Below are positions 26,347 through 34,251 of a stretch of 39,840 nucleotides of DNA, piece by piece. The notes beneath the pieces were generated by a model, which worked only from the letters and a program-made list of their open reading frames with translations, did no database searches and was not told where the DNA came from. The first letter of the stretch is position 1; each line of letters starts with the position of its first letter. Made by a program: the position numbers and the translations under genes. The stretch lies in the NCBI GenBank assembly GCA_002835675.1, contig PIZR01000005.1, forward strand, positions 340,600 to 380,439. The letters are read 5' to 3'. The DNA comes from Bacillus sp. BA3 (GTDB lineage: Bacteria; Bacillota; Bacilli; Bacillales; DSM-1321).

Positions 26347-26994
26347 TCAATAATAATATGGGGGGTTGGGCTGGTATTGATAGTTGTATGCCGGGGCAGT
26401 ATATAGTTGGTTATCATAGTGATTAATATATTGAGGATATTGCTGCATCTCTTCATCGGCTCGATGGCAGTTGACTGGCGGACCGATGAATGTTGATGGC
26501 TGAACCGGTGCAATTGCTTTTTTCCATTGGTTTTCATCCATGCAATAAGTATGTGCCATAATATTTGCCGGCGTCAATTTCAAGATATCCGAACCGAGGA
26601 TCACCTCAGGTGTTGGTGCATTAAAAATGGCAAGCAAATGAGTATTATCCGTATTAGCCACTTCATAATGCCACCAACCTTGTGGGACATTGGCTACTTG
26701 ACCGGGTTTAATGGGATAATTTTGTATTTGTTTTGTAAAAGGATTCAGTAATGAAACGGTTGCCGCTCCAGAAATGCAATACACGAGCTCTGCTGCATTT
26801 TGGTGATAATGCGGTTCTACGACATTGTCTGTACTAAGGTAAATATCTAATAATGAAACATTTTCGAGTGTGTTCAATTGTTTGATACCTAATACATTGA
26901 TATAGTTTTGATTGTCTTTTTTCATTAAATTGCTTTTATTAATATCGAAAAAGTATTGTGTGGATGGTGAGGTATAGTCCATATAGGAGACCAT
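26347..26994 (-). CDS. Single-domain cupin with Tyr/Pro/Asn-rich tail
   Basis: 215 aa. Residues ~30-145 are a cupin: motif 1 EPHYHQNAAELVYCISG (HxH-x4-E-x6-G) and motif 2 PGQVANVPQGWWHYEVAN, giving a complete three-His/one-Glu metal site. This resembles one half of oxalate-decarboxylase- or germin-like proteins, but substrate cannot be assigned. The C-terminal ~35 residues are Gln/Tyr/Pro/Asn-rich and end NPPYYY, a composition typical of Bacillus coat or exosporium proteins, so spore association is a reasonable guess. The ribosome binding site (AAAGGA) is 11 nt from the ATG, rather far. No terminator seen before 26347. Confidence 0.75.
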   Translation of the reverse strand: MVSYMDYTSPSTQYFFDINKSNLMKKDNQNYINVLGIKQLNTLENVSLLDIYLSTDNVVEPHYHQNAAELVYCISGAATVSLLNPFTKQIQNYPIKPGQVANVPQGWWHYEVANTDNTHLLAIFNAPTPEVILGSDILKLTPANIMAHTYCMDENQWKKAIAPVQPSTFIGPPVNCHRADEEMQQYPQYINHYDNQLYTAPAYNYQYQPNPPYYY

Positions 26995-27057
26995 GAATTT
27001 ATCATTCCTTTTTTTAAGACTTGATTTTTCAGGATATGTAAAATTTCATTTTAATGT

Positions 27058-27081
27058 GCAATAACCCAGTGGGTTTATTGC
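27058..27081. promoter_or_regulatory. Inverted repeat between cupin and OPT genes
   Basis: GCAATAACCC (27058-27067) and GGGTTTATTGC (27071-27081): a 10-bp stem with one bulge and a 3-nt loop, no T run on either side. It lies in the divergent promoter region, so an operator is possible. The rest of 26995-27245 is A/T-rich with no other visible feature. Confidence 0.35.
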
Positions 27082-27245
27082 CTATGGAACTGATAAGGGT
27101 TGCTGATGATGCTGTGATAGGCAGTGACTTAGAGTAACGTAATAGTTATGGTTATTATATCAATATTATTTTATATATTTTAAAACTGAAACTACTAAAC
27201 TGAATTTTTGATATAATCAAACTTTTGATTAGCGTAATTTTCCCA

Positions 27246-27275
27246 TTGCATGACTTTAAATTACAGTGATATAAT
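27246..27275 (+). promoter_or_regulatory. Predicted promoter of the OPT transporter
   Basis: TTGCAT (27246-27251), 18-bp spacer, TATAAT (27270-27275) with an upstream TG (extended -10), 42 bp before the start. Confidence 0.7.
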
Positions 27276-27316
27276 GTTCTCTGTGATTTTAAAGTTTAAC
27301 ATAGGAAGTGGCTAAA

Positions 27317-29209
27317 TTGTCGAACAATTCAAAAGAGAGTAAATTCGTCCCGTACGTCTCTGCATCTAAATCTTTACCGGAATTGACTGCAACTGCAATC
27401 ATTCTAGGGATCATTCTTGCAATCGTATTCGGGGCGGCAAATGCATACTTAGGCCTACTTATTGGTTTAACTGTCTCTGCTTCAATACCCGCGGCGGTAA
27501 TTTCAATGGCTATATTAAGAGGGGTTTTTCGCAGGGATTCAATATTAGAAAACAATATTGTGCAAACGATGACCACAGCAGGTGAGGCTATTGGTGCCGG
27601 TGCTGTATTTACCATTCCAGCATTATTCATGTGGGACATGGACGTGAGTCAAGCATTCATCATTTTCGTTGTATTAACTGGGGGATTTTTAGGGGTCTTC
27701 ATGATGGTTCCACTTCGCCAGCTTTTGATTGTAAGGGAACATGAAACATTACCTTATCCTGAAGGTACGGCATGTGCCGAGGTCCTGAAATCAGGAGAAA
27801 AGGGTGGTACAAGCGCCAAGCTGATCGGAGCCGGCTTGGTTATCGGCGGTGTGGTTAAAGGGCTTGGTGATGGGTTTAAGCTTTTCAAGACTGAGGTTGA
27901 AACAGGAATCACGAATTTTAAAAATGCAGTGGTTGGTCTTGATGCCTTTCCTTCCCTTTTGGGTGTAGGTTATATTATTGGACCGCGTGTTGCAGGACAA
28001 ATGCTAGGTGGGGGTTTATTAGCCTGGGTCGTTCTAATACCGGCCATCAGCTTTTTTGGCGGAAGCAATGGAACAGCCATTTTCCCTTCTGAGGTACCGA
28101 TCGGTGAATTGGATGCATGGGGAATTTGGGATAATTATATACGCTACATTGGTGCTGGTGCCGTTGCAACTGGCGGATTGATCACATTGATCAAAACATT
28201 ACCAATACTTTTCAGTTCAGTTTTCGACACTCTTAAAGGTGTTAAAGCCAATAAAGGACAACTAAAATCAGGTTCGATCCGTACAGAACAAGACATACCG
28301 GCTAAATACGTTTGGCTGGGAACGATCATCGTTATTTTAATCATTGCTTTAACACCTATCACGGATGTAGGAATCATTGGTGCGATTGCAATTGCGATTT
28401 TTGGGTTTTTATTCGTGACAGTGGCTTCAAGGGTTGTTGGGATCGTCGGAAGTTCTTCTTCCCCAGTTTCAGGAATGACGATAGCCACACTTTTGATTGT
28501 AGCGATTGTCTATAAAGCTACTGGTTTTACTGGTATGACGGGAATGGTAGCCGCTTTAACCGTCGCTGCGATCATTTGTACTGCACTTGCGGTTTCAGGT
28601 GATGTTTCTCAAGATCTAAAAACAGGATATATCGTCGGCGGAACACCATGGAAACAACAAGTTGCCATGATGATCGGTGTTGTTGCGTCAGCTTCTGTCA
28701 TTGGTTTTATCCTGGTTCTGATGGATAACGCATATACGATGGGATCTGCAGAACTGCCTGCACCTAAAGCGGCACTAATGAAAATACTGGCTGAAGGTGT
28801 TCTTGGGGGAGATTTACCTTGGACACTCATCTTTATCGGTGCGGCTATTTCGATAACATTAGAATTTTTCGGTCTAAATTCACTTGTTGTTGCTGTCGGC
28901 ATTTACTTGCCGGTTCATACGAGTGCCCCAATCATGATCGGTGGATTTATTCGTTTCTTCGTTGAGTTTTTCTCGAAAACAAAAGAAGCGCTTAAAGCAC
29001 GGGTTGATAGAGGTGTATTATTTGCATCTGGTTTAATAGCGGGTGAATCATTGATTGGTGTTCTTATTGCCATATTGATCGCAGCAGGTGTCCAAGTTCC
29101 GGCTGCGGCTAAATTAGCCAGCAATTTGCTACCTTTCCTATTATTCCTTGCTCTAGCTGGATTGCTATGGTTCGTATCCAGCAAAGGGAAAAAAGAAGAT
29201 GCTTCGTAA
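27317..29209 (+). CDS. OPT-family oligopeptide transporter
   Basis: About 630 aa. The TTG at 27317 is preferred because AGGAAGTG (27303-27310) is 6 nt upstream; a GTG at 27308 lies inside that site. Around 14-16 hydrophobic helices run the whole length, with OPT features near the N-terminus (GIILAIVFGAANAYLGLLIG; HETLPYPEGTACAEVLKSG) and later GGTPWKQQVAMMIG. OPT proteins import small peptides or metal chelates by proton symport in the cytoplasmic membrane. The end overlaps the PqqD-like gene by 11 nt. Confidence 0.9.
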   Translation: MSNNSKESKFVPYVSASKSLPELTATAIILGIILAIVFGAANAYLGLLIGLTVSASIPAAVISMAILRGVFRRDSILENNIVQTMTTAGEAIGAGAVFTIPALFMWDMDVSQAFIIFVVLTGGFLGVFMMVPLRQLLIVREHETLPYPEGTACAEVLKSGEKGGTSAKLIGAGLVIGGVVKGLGDGFKLFKTEVETGITNFKNAVVGLDAFPSLLGVGYIIGPRVAGQMLGGGLLAWVVLIPAISFFGGSNGTAIFPSEVPIGELDAWGIWDNYIRYIGAGAVATGGLITLIKTLPILFSSVFDTLKGVKANKGQLKSGSIRTEQDIPAKYVWLGTIIVILIIALTPITDVGIIGAIAIAIFGFLFVTVASRVVGIVGSSSSPVSGMTIATLLIVAIVYKATGFTGMTGMVAALTVAAIICTALAVSGDVSQDLKTGYIVGGTPWKQQVAMMIGVVASASVIGFILVLMDNAYTMGSAELPAPKAALMKILAEGVLGGDLPWTLIFIGAAISITLEFFGLNSLVVAVGIYLPVHTSAPIMIGGFIRFFVEFFSKTKEALKARVDRGVLFASGLIAGESLIGVLIAILIAAGVQVPAAAKLASNLLPFLLFLALAGLLWFVSSKGKKEDAS

Positions 29210-29564
29210 AAGCCAATCAAAAAAGAGGAACCTGTTAACCATGGTTCCCCTTTTGGAAAAACGCGTCACTATGGTACAAGAATCTTCGGAAGCAACTTTT
29301 TTAGTCATTCAAAGGACCAATTTTGTGGAACGAATTACAATTCGTTTCTTTAAACAACCATCAGTCCGCAAAATCAAGCTTGATAAGTTTGGGGCATATG
29401 CCATTAAACAGATGGAGTTCCAAAGAAATGTAAATCAGATTTCTGAAGCGATGAGTGAACATTTTGGAGAGGAAGCAGAACCAGCTTTACCGAGGTTGAT
29501 GAAATTCCTGGAAATTCTAGAGGTTCATGATTGGATCATATGGAATGATGAAGAAAAAAAATGA
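29199..29564 (+). CDS. PqqD-family (RRE-like) small protein
   Basis: Up to 121 aa from the ATG at 29199, which overlaps the OPT end. An internal ATG near 29240, preceded by GAGGA, would give ~107 aa closer to the usual PqqD length, so the start is uncertain. The core KIKLDKFGAYAIKQMEFQR...ISEAMSEHFGEEAEPALPRLMKFLEIL is the PqqD/RRE winged-helix pattern, which binds leader peptides of ribosomally made peptides and hands them to modifying enzymes. No radical-SAM enzyme or precursor peptide is nearby. Tight coupling to a peptide transporter suggests a joint role in handling a peptide, which is inference. Confidence 0.7.
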   Translation: MLRKSQSKKRNLLTMVPLLEKRVTMVQESSEATFLVIQRTNFVERITIRFFKQPSVRKIKLDKFGAYAIKQMEFQRNVNQISEAMSEHFGEEAEPALPRLMKFLEILEVHDWIIWNDEEKK

Positions 29565-29602
29565 AAAAAGCTGAAGCTCTTTTGATGCTTCAGCTTTTTT
29601 CT
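29564..29602 (+). terminator. Intrinsic terminator after the OPT-PqqD operon
   Basis: Fourteen-base arms AAAAAAGCTGAAGC (29564-29577) and GCTTCAGCTTTTTT (29587-29600), starting in the stop codon. Confidence 0.92.
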
Positions 29603-29776
29603 GTTTTAAATTTGATGGAAATCAAAAATTTTCACAGGCTTACGACATTCTAATAATCTACATTTTTACAAAAATGAACTTTGAGTATAATTATTTGTAA
29701 CTGATTTATATATGTTGTATTCTTGTACTGTCAGTCAGGATAAAATATTCATATTTTGAAGAGCAGGTGGATTATT

Positions 29777-30586
29777 ATGGGAAGAGTACAAGGAAAAGTA
29801 GCATTAGTTACAGGTGGAGCTTCAGGTATAGGGTTATCCATATCCACACTAATGGCTAAAGAAGGCGCAAAAGTCGTGATTGCTGATTTTAACGAAAAAG
29901 GAGCGAAAGAAGCGGCTGAAAACATTAAAAAACAAGGTGGGGAAGCGTCTGGAGTGTTCTTGGATGCCGGACAAGCAGATTCCATCCAGGCAGCAGTCGA
30001 CTTTACCATTGAACAATATGGAACGGTTACGGTACTTGTTAATAATGTGGGGTCAACTAACCTGCATAAAGATCTGGATGTAGTGAATTTAGATTTGGAA
30101 GAATGGGACCGACTTATGGATGTGAATTTAAAAAGTGTGCTATTGGGCAGCAGGTTTGCGATTCCTCACATGATTAAAGCGGGAGGAGGTTCGATAATCA
30201 ATACGGCCTCCATGGCTGGATTTACAGGTGACTCCGTACGATCTGCATATGGCGCGTCCAAAGCGGGGGTAGTGAATTTGACCCGTTATATCGCTGCACA
30301 GTATGGTAAAGATCATATTCGTTGTAATGGAGTGGCACCAGGTCTTATTTTAACTCCTGCAGCGAAAAATAATATGCCTCAGGCCGTACTCGATATTTTT
30401 GCTAAATTCAATGCATTGCCATATCATGGTGAAGCTGATGATATCGGTTATACCGTACTATTCCTTGCATCTGACGAGTCTAAATTCATTACAGGTCAGA
30501 CGATCCAAGTCGAAGGCGGCCATTATATGGCCAACCCAAGCATCTCTGATTTTAATGATTATGTAACGAAAGCAAAATCCAATTAA
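29777..30586 (+). CDS. Short-chain dehydrogenase/reductase
   Basis: 269 aa from the ATG at 29777, 6 nt after AGGTGG (29765-29770); the open frame reaches back to 29756. Classical SDR: NAD(P) motif TGGASGIG, NNVG in place of NNAG, catalytic Ser in INTASMAGF and Tyr-x3-Lys in SAYGASKAG, and the C-terminal GQTIQVEGG. An Asp after the second strand (VIADFNEKG) suggests NAD preference. The substrate is unknown. It has its own terminator, and no operon partner is evident. Confidence 0.88.
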   Translation: MGRVQGKVALVTGGASGIGLSISTLMAKEGAKVVIADFNEKGAKEAAENIKKQGGEASGVFLDAGQADSIQAAVDFTIEQYGTVTVLVNNVGSTNLHKDLDVVNLDLEEWDRLMDVNLKSVLLGSRFAIPHMIKAGGGSIINTASMAGFTGDSVRSAYGASKAGVVNLTRYIAAQYGKDHIRCNGVAPGLILTPAAKNNMPQAVLDIFAKFNALPYHGEADDIGYTVLFLASDESKFITGQTIQVEGGHYMANPSISDFNDYVTKAKSN

Positions 30587-30616
30587 TTTTCTGGACATTC
30601 ATATAACAAAACCTTA

Positions 30617-30649
30617 CCCTGGAAAAGATCAATCTTATCCGGGGTTTTT
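30617..30649 (+). terminator. Intrinsic terminator after the SDR gene
   Basis: CCCTGGA-A-AAGAT and ATCTT-A-TCCGGGG pair as a 12-bp stem with one mismatch, loop CA, followed by TTTTT. Confidence 0.82.
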
Positions 30650-30696
30650 AGTTAGGAAGCCCTTTATTTAAAAAACATGAAGCAGGTGCATTAACA

Positions 30697-31305
30697 ATGG
30701 AAGAAACGAATTATGACGAAATGCTGAACATCAAAACGGAAGGTGAACAAAAAAAATTCAATGATTCTTTGCATTATCACCGATACGAACCTACGCCTTA
30801 TAGCGCATTAGAACATTTATTCAAAAAATATGCACTGAAAAGAAATGATCGCATTGTGGATTTTGGATGCGGTAAAGGACGCTTGAATTTTTTCATCCAT
30901 CATTTATATCAATCATCTGTGGTTGGCGTGGAGATGAATGAAAGTTTCTATAAAGAAGCGATCGAGAATCTGAATGGCTACATGAAGAAAAGGAACAACA
31001 ACTATGGCAATATAGAATTCCACTGCTGTTTGGCGGAAGTATATGATATTGATACGAATGACAATCGCTTTTATTTCTTTAACCCGTTCTCGGTACAGAT
31101 CTTCATGAAAATCATCAATAACATATTGCTTTCCTTTGAAAAAGAACCGCGCCAAATCGAACTGATTTTATTTTATGCTTCACAGGATTATATTTTTTTC
31201 CTCGAAAACCAAACCGCCTTCGAACTGAAAGACGAGGTGATGTTACCTGGCTTGACAGAATCTAATCCTTTTGAAAAATTCGTCATATACCAATTGTTAA
31301 TTTGA
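30697..31305 (+). CDS. Class I SAM-dependent methyltransferase
   Basis: 202 aa, ATG behind AGGTG. The SAM-binding motif I is clear: IVDFGCGKGRLNFF at ~50-63, followed by an acidic strand end VVGVEMNESFYKEA. A motif-IV-like FYFFNPFS lies at ~125-132 (NPF rather than NPPY). The target cannot be read. Similar stand-alone methyltransferases are common in Bacillaceae. Confidence 0.8.
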   Translation: MEETNYDEMLNIKTEGEQKKFNDSLHYHRYEPTPYSALEHLFKKYALKRNDRIVDFGCGKGRLNFFIHHLYQSSVVGVEMNESFYKEAIENLNGYMKKRNNNYGNIEFHCCLAEVYDIDTNDNRFYFFNPFSVQIFMKIINNILLSFEKEPRQIELILFYASQDYIFFLENQTAFELKDEVMLPGLTESNPFEKFVIYQLLI

Positions 31306-31347
31306 ATGGATACTCGTTTTTGGGTGATAATCAAGCAAATATTAAAA

Positions 31348-31381
31348 GCACCCAAGCGATATTTCATTGATGCTTGGGTGC
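31348..31381. other. Perfect inverted repeat after the methyltransferase gene
   Basis: GCACCCAAGC (31348-31357) and GCTTGGGTGC (31372-31381), 14-nt loop, without a T run on either side. It may be a processed or protein-assisted terminator, or a protein-binding site. The rest of 31306-31503 shows nothing else. Confidence 0.5.
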
Positions 31382-31503
31382 AATGAGTAACGAACCGTGG
31401 TGGGTACTTAATTTACAGTGTATTGTAAAATCCTTACTTTTTTTGCATCTCCTATTCCATTTTTTATCTTTTAGTTTTATGCTCTTCTATTTCTAAGGAT
31501 GAA

Positions 31504-32166
31504 TCACTTTGTTTGTGGGCGAGGTTCTAGTTTATAGTTTGTAAGCCATAGTAAACATAAAAAAATTAATTCAAATGCATTGGTAACAGCCGAACTTTCT
31601 ATGGGAATAGGGATGGCACTTCCAACTATCATGACTATAACTCCTAAAAGCATCCAAATCCAACGTGTTCTTATAAATATGCAGATGCTAATCACCAATA
31701 ATATAAAGGTAACAATAAGCACCATTAAAGGTGGGCCTGAAGATTCCTCACTAACATATCTTAAAACACCATACTCGTAGATTGGTACAAATGTCTTATG
31801 CATATTTTCAATAAATTCATAGATGATAAGCCCAGCTGTAAGGAAAAGGAAAAAGTAGGGTGTTATCATTTTTTTTGTAAAAGGAATATGTATCCTTTTC
31901 GCCATTCCCCATCCAAACAAAATCAATGTGGGAGTGATAAATCCATGACTCCAGAAACGTAATGCATTTAATGACTCCAACAAATGGCCATCACCAATGA
32001 ACTTTCCAGAGGCAATAATTAAGTTATCCACGATAAGCCCGAAAGTAACTAGAAGAAGAAAGCTTGAATACGAAAAGAGTTTACGGTCCTGTCGAAGTAA
32101 CATCATTCCCATGATAAAAAGAATAATATAAATGATTGAATAACAAAAATATAGAATAGTATCCAA
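31504..32166 (-). CDS. Multi-pass membrane protein of unknown function
   Basis: 220 aa. TTG start 6 nt after GGGGGTGA, a good ribosome binding site. Six or seven hydrophobic helices: ~5-24, ~32-52, ~75-90, ~100-118, ~146-165, ~170-187, ~193-210. No catalytic motif is recognisable. The A/T-rich composition and isolated reverse orientation suggest an accessory gene. Confidence 0.7.
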   Translation of the reverse strand: MDTILYFCYSIIYIILFIMGMMLLRQDRKLFSYSSFLLLVTFGLIVDNLIIASGKFIGDGHLLESLNALRFWSHGFITPTLILFGWGMAKRIHIPFTKKMITPYFFLFLTAGLIIYEFIENMHKTFVPIYEYGVLRYVSEESSGPPLMVLIVTFILLVISICIFIRTRWIWMLLGVIVMIVGSAIPIPIESSAVTNAFELIFLCLLWLTNYKLEPRPQTK

Positions 32167-32778
32167 CTAATTCACCCCCTATATTGTTTTTTCCATACTA
32201 TAATAGAACAAAACATATCACAAAAAATAACTTTAAATAAAAGTGCCCTTTATATATAATTTTAATTTAATGTGAAATTCATATTCAGGAAAGATTGTAA
32301 ATACCTATACGGAGAATATAATGGGTAGGCTTTATATGTGGTTTTTATAAGTATCAAAGGTCTACATAAGAAACTTTATATTTAAACAAGGATGGAAGCA
32401 TTGCATGAAAAATGCCCATAAATAGCGATATTACTGATAAGCAGTCACTGAAATACGTGCACAGATTGTGTAATAACTCTCAATGTGGACTCAGACGAAC
32501 TACGTTTCCGAAAAACATGTGGCAATGTTCGATAGCTGGCATCCAAACAAAGAGAGAGGATTCGTACAGGGTGGGTACACCTAATAAGGTGAGATATAGC
32601 ACAGCAAGTAAATAAACTTGAAAATGATGGAGATAATCCCCCTTTGTCATAAAAATATTCAAAAGAGAAGGAAGTTAGATGTAAAGTTCAAGGACAGTGT
32701 GAATGAAAAGCAATACTAGTAGCTGTGTGTGTCCATAACATCACCTAGAAATAAATTTTAGGAATAGTGAGGTATAAA
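32167..32778. other. 612-bp stretch without a supported gene
   Basis: Short frames occur on both strands (32412-32615 plus, 32480-32662 minus) but none has a ribosome binding site. The minus frame is hydrophobic (YLLAVLYLTLLGVPTLYESS) and could be a relic of a membrane protein. No terminator or repeat was found. Confidence 0.4.
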
Positions 32779-33513
32779 ATGAAAAAAGTTATTAAATATA
32801 TTCTCGTTAGTATAATTGCATTAATGATTATCGCTTTCGGCGGCTTTTACATATGGTCAGAACAAACATACAAGCCATCAGATGAATTGTATGCGTTAGT
32901 TGGAAAGGGGAATATAAAAAAGGAAAATGGGTTTGTCACATTCGAACCAACAAAAACTAAGAAAGTGGGCATTGTCCTGTATCCAGGTGCCAAGGTTGAG
33001 CCGGAAGCATACGGATATTATGCAAAAGAATTATCGAAAGAGGGATATACAGTCGTTATCCCGGATATGAGGTTCAATTTCGCTTTGTTTGATAAAAATA
33101 AAGCGGTGGAAGTTAAAGATGCATATCCAGCTGTGGAGAAATGGTACGTTGCTGGACACTCGTTAGGAGGAGTAGCCGCCTCTGCATTTGCTTATGAAAA
33201 TCCAAAAGAGGTGGAAGGAATTATCCTCCTCGGTTCATATCCCAGTAACTCGAATGACTTTTCAAAAATGAAGGTTCCTATGCTATCGTTATATGCAGAA
33301 CATGATGGGCTATCTACAGTGAAGAAGATTGTGAAGACAAAGCACTTACTATCTAAACAGGCTAACATGCATAAGATAGCGGGGGGAAACCACGGTCAAT
33401 TTGGTGTATACGGAAAGCAAAAGGGAGATAATGAAGCGACTATCTCAGCTAAGAAACAGCAAGAAGAAATGATAGTTGTCACAAAAAAATGGCTTAATCA
33501 GAATGGGGAGTAA
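32779..33513 (+). CDS. Membrane-anchored alpha/beta hydrolase
   Basis: 244 aa from the ATG at 32779, 6 nt after GTGAGG; an upstream GTG at 32767 is part of that site. Residues ~5-25 (YILVSIIALMIIAFGGFYIW) form a signal anchor, so the body faces outside. The hydrolase fold has the nucleophile elbow GHSLGGVAAS at ~127-136, LYAEHDGLS with the acid Asp, and GGNHGQFG with the catalytic His. It fits the Abhydrolase_5 type (VGIVLYPGAKVEPEAYGYYA). Substrate unknown. A terminator follows at 33571. Confidence 0.88.
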   Translation: MKKVIKYILVSIIALMIIAFGGFYIWSEQTYKPSDELYALVGKGNIKKENGFVTFEPTKTKKVGIVLYPGAKVEPEAYGYYAKELSKEGYTVVIPDMRFNFALFDKNKAVEVKDAYPAVEKWYVAGHSLGGVAASAFAYENPKEVEGIILLGSYPSNSNDFSKMKVPMLSLYAEHDGLSTVKKIVKTKHLLSKQANMHKIAGGNHGQFGVYGKQKGDNEATISAKKQQEEMIVVTKKWLNQNGE

Positions 33514-33570
33514 GTAAAATTCAGCTTGAGCCATGAGAAAAAGGACCTGTTATTCTATGATGATGTAGAG

Positions 33571-33602
33571 ATGCCCTCAATGAATTAATTGGGGGCATTT
33601 TC
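33571..33602 (+). terminator. Intrinsic terminator after the alpha/beta hydrolase gene
   Basis: ATGCCCTCAAT (33571-33581) and ATTGGGGGCAT (33588-33598), one G-T wobble, loop GAATTA, then TTTT. Confidence 0.82.
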
Positions 33603-33640
33603 ATATCGAATTATATTTGGACTTGTAAACAATGATGCAA

Positions 33641-33710
33641 AGGGATCCGGTATGCGGAAAAAGGGGGGATGTAGACTAAACGACAAGCACCACACCTCCC
33701 CGGTCCGGAT
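33641..33710. other. Potential structured element of nested inverted repeats
   Basis: ATCCGG (33645-33650) faces CCGGAT (33705-33710), and GGGG within 33663-33668 faces CCCC at 33698-33701, enclosing a ~30-nt loop. It is G/C-richer than its surroundings. No RNA family is recognised. The rest of 33603-33816 shows no gene. Confidence 0.3.
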
Positions 33711-33816
33711 TATTGCTTTCGCGTTATTTGTTAAATATTATGCTATATTTGTAAATTCACGCATTTATTGAGTGTATTTGTAAGTATGTAAATAATTATC
33801 CGGACACACAACGAAA

Positions 33817-33845
33817 AGAGAGGCAATCGTTATGATTGCCTCTCT
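33817..33845 (-). terminator. Hairpin with minus-strand terminator form
   Basis: Perfect 12-bp arms AGAGAGGCAATC (33817-33828) and GATTGCCTCTCT (33834-33845), loop GTTAT. On the minus strand a TTTCGTTGTG tail follows; on the plus strand there is no T run. The only minus gene to the right is the GntR regulator, 400 bp away. Confidence 0.5.
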
Positions 33846-33925
33846 CAAGAAGAAAAACGAGTTTGCATGAAGTTTGTTTCAGTTGATTTCAGAAATCCGT
33901 TCCCTTTTTCTGTAAAGCCTCATCA

Positions 33926-34219
33926 ATGCAAGCGGCTGTGGGGTCTCGGCTAGCCAGTTATTTGGAGGAGTGGCGCAAATTTCTTCAATCCAATGACGTT
34001 TCACCCATTAAAAAAGTAAAAAACATGAAGGGTAACAAAGTCTTCCGAGCCTCCTTTTATCAACAAAAGGGAATCTATCTAAACTTTAAAACTAAGTTGA
34101 TTGGAGTCGGTGTTCGAGCCTCCTGCGGAAGGCGAGTGCCTGGAGTGGAATTCAACGTTCCAATCTTACAAAACCCTAAAAAAATCGAGTATGTCTACTG
34201 TCCGGGCTGCCTTAATTAA
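33926..34219 (+). CDS. Small protein of unknown function with C-terminal CPGC
   Basis: 97 aa if started at the ATG 33926, though no ribosome binding site precedes it and the frame is open back to a TGA at ~33885. It may therefore be the remaining 3' part of a longer gene. Basic, with a Cys-containing C-terminus (VRASCGRRVPG; VYCPGCLN) that could bind zinc. The stop codon lies inside the loop of a strong plus-strand terminator, which supports a real gene on this strand ending here. I do not recognise the family. Confidence 0.4.
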   Translation: MQAAVGSRLASYLEEWRKFLQSNDVSPIKKVKNMKGNKVFRASFYQQKGIYLNFKTKLIGVGVRASCGRRVPGVEFNVPILQNPKKIEYVYCPGCLN

Positions 34220-34240
34220 TAAGGCAGCCGTCTTATTTTA
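34205..34240 (+). terminator. Intrinsic terminator overlapping the end of the 97-aa ORF
   Basis: GGCTGCCTTA (34205-34214) and TAAGGCAGCC (34220-34229), loop ATTAA holding the TAA stop, then GTCTTATTTTAT. Confidence 0.85.
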
Positions 34241-34251
34241 TATAATGATAT

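Noticed and set aside
32480..32662. Hydrophobic 60-residue minus-strand frame
   Set aside because: No start signal, and too short to assign. Possibly a relic of a membrane protein gene, but I cannot support it.
33589..33771. 60-residue plus-strand frame after the alpha/beta hydrolase
   Set aside because: It begins inside the terminator and has no ribosome binding site or recognisable content.
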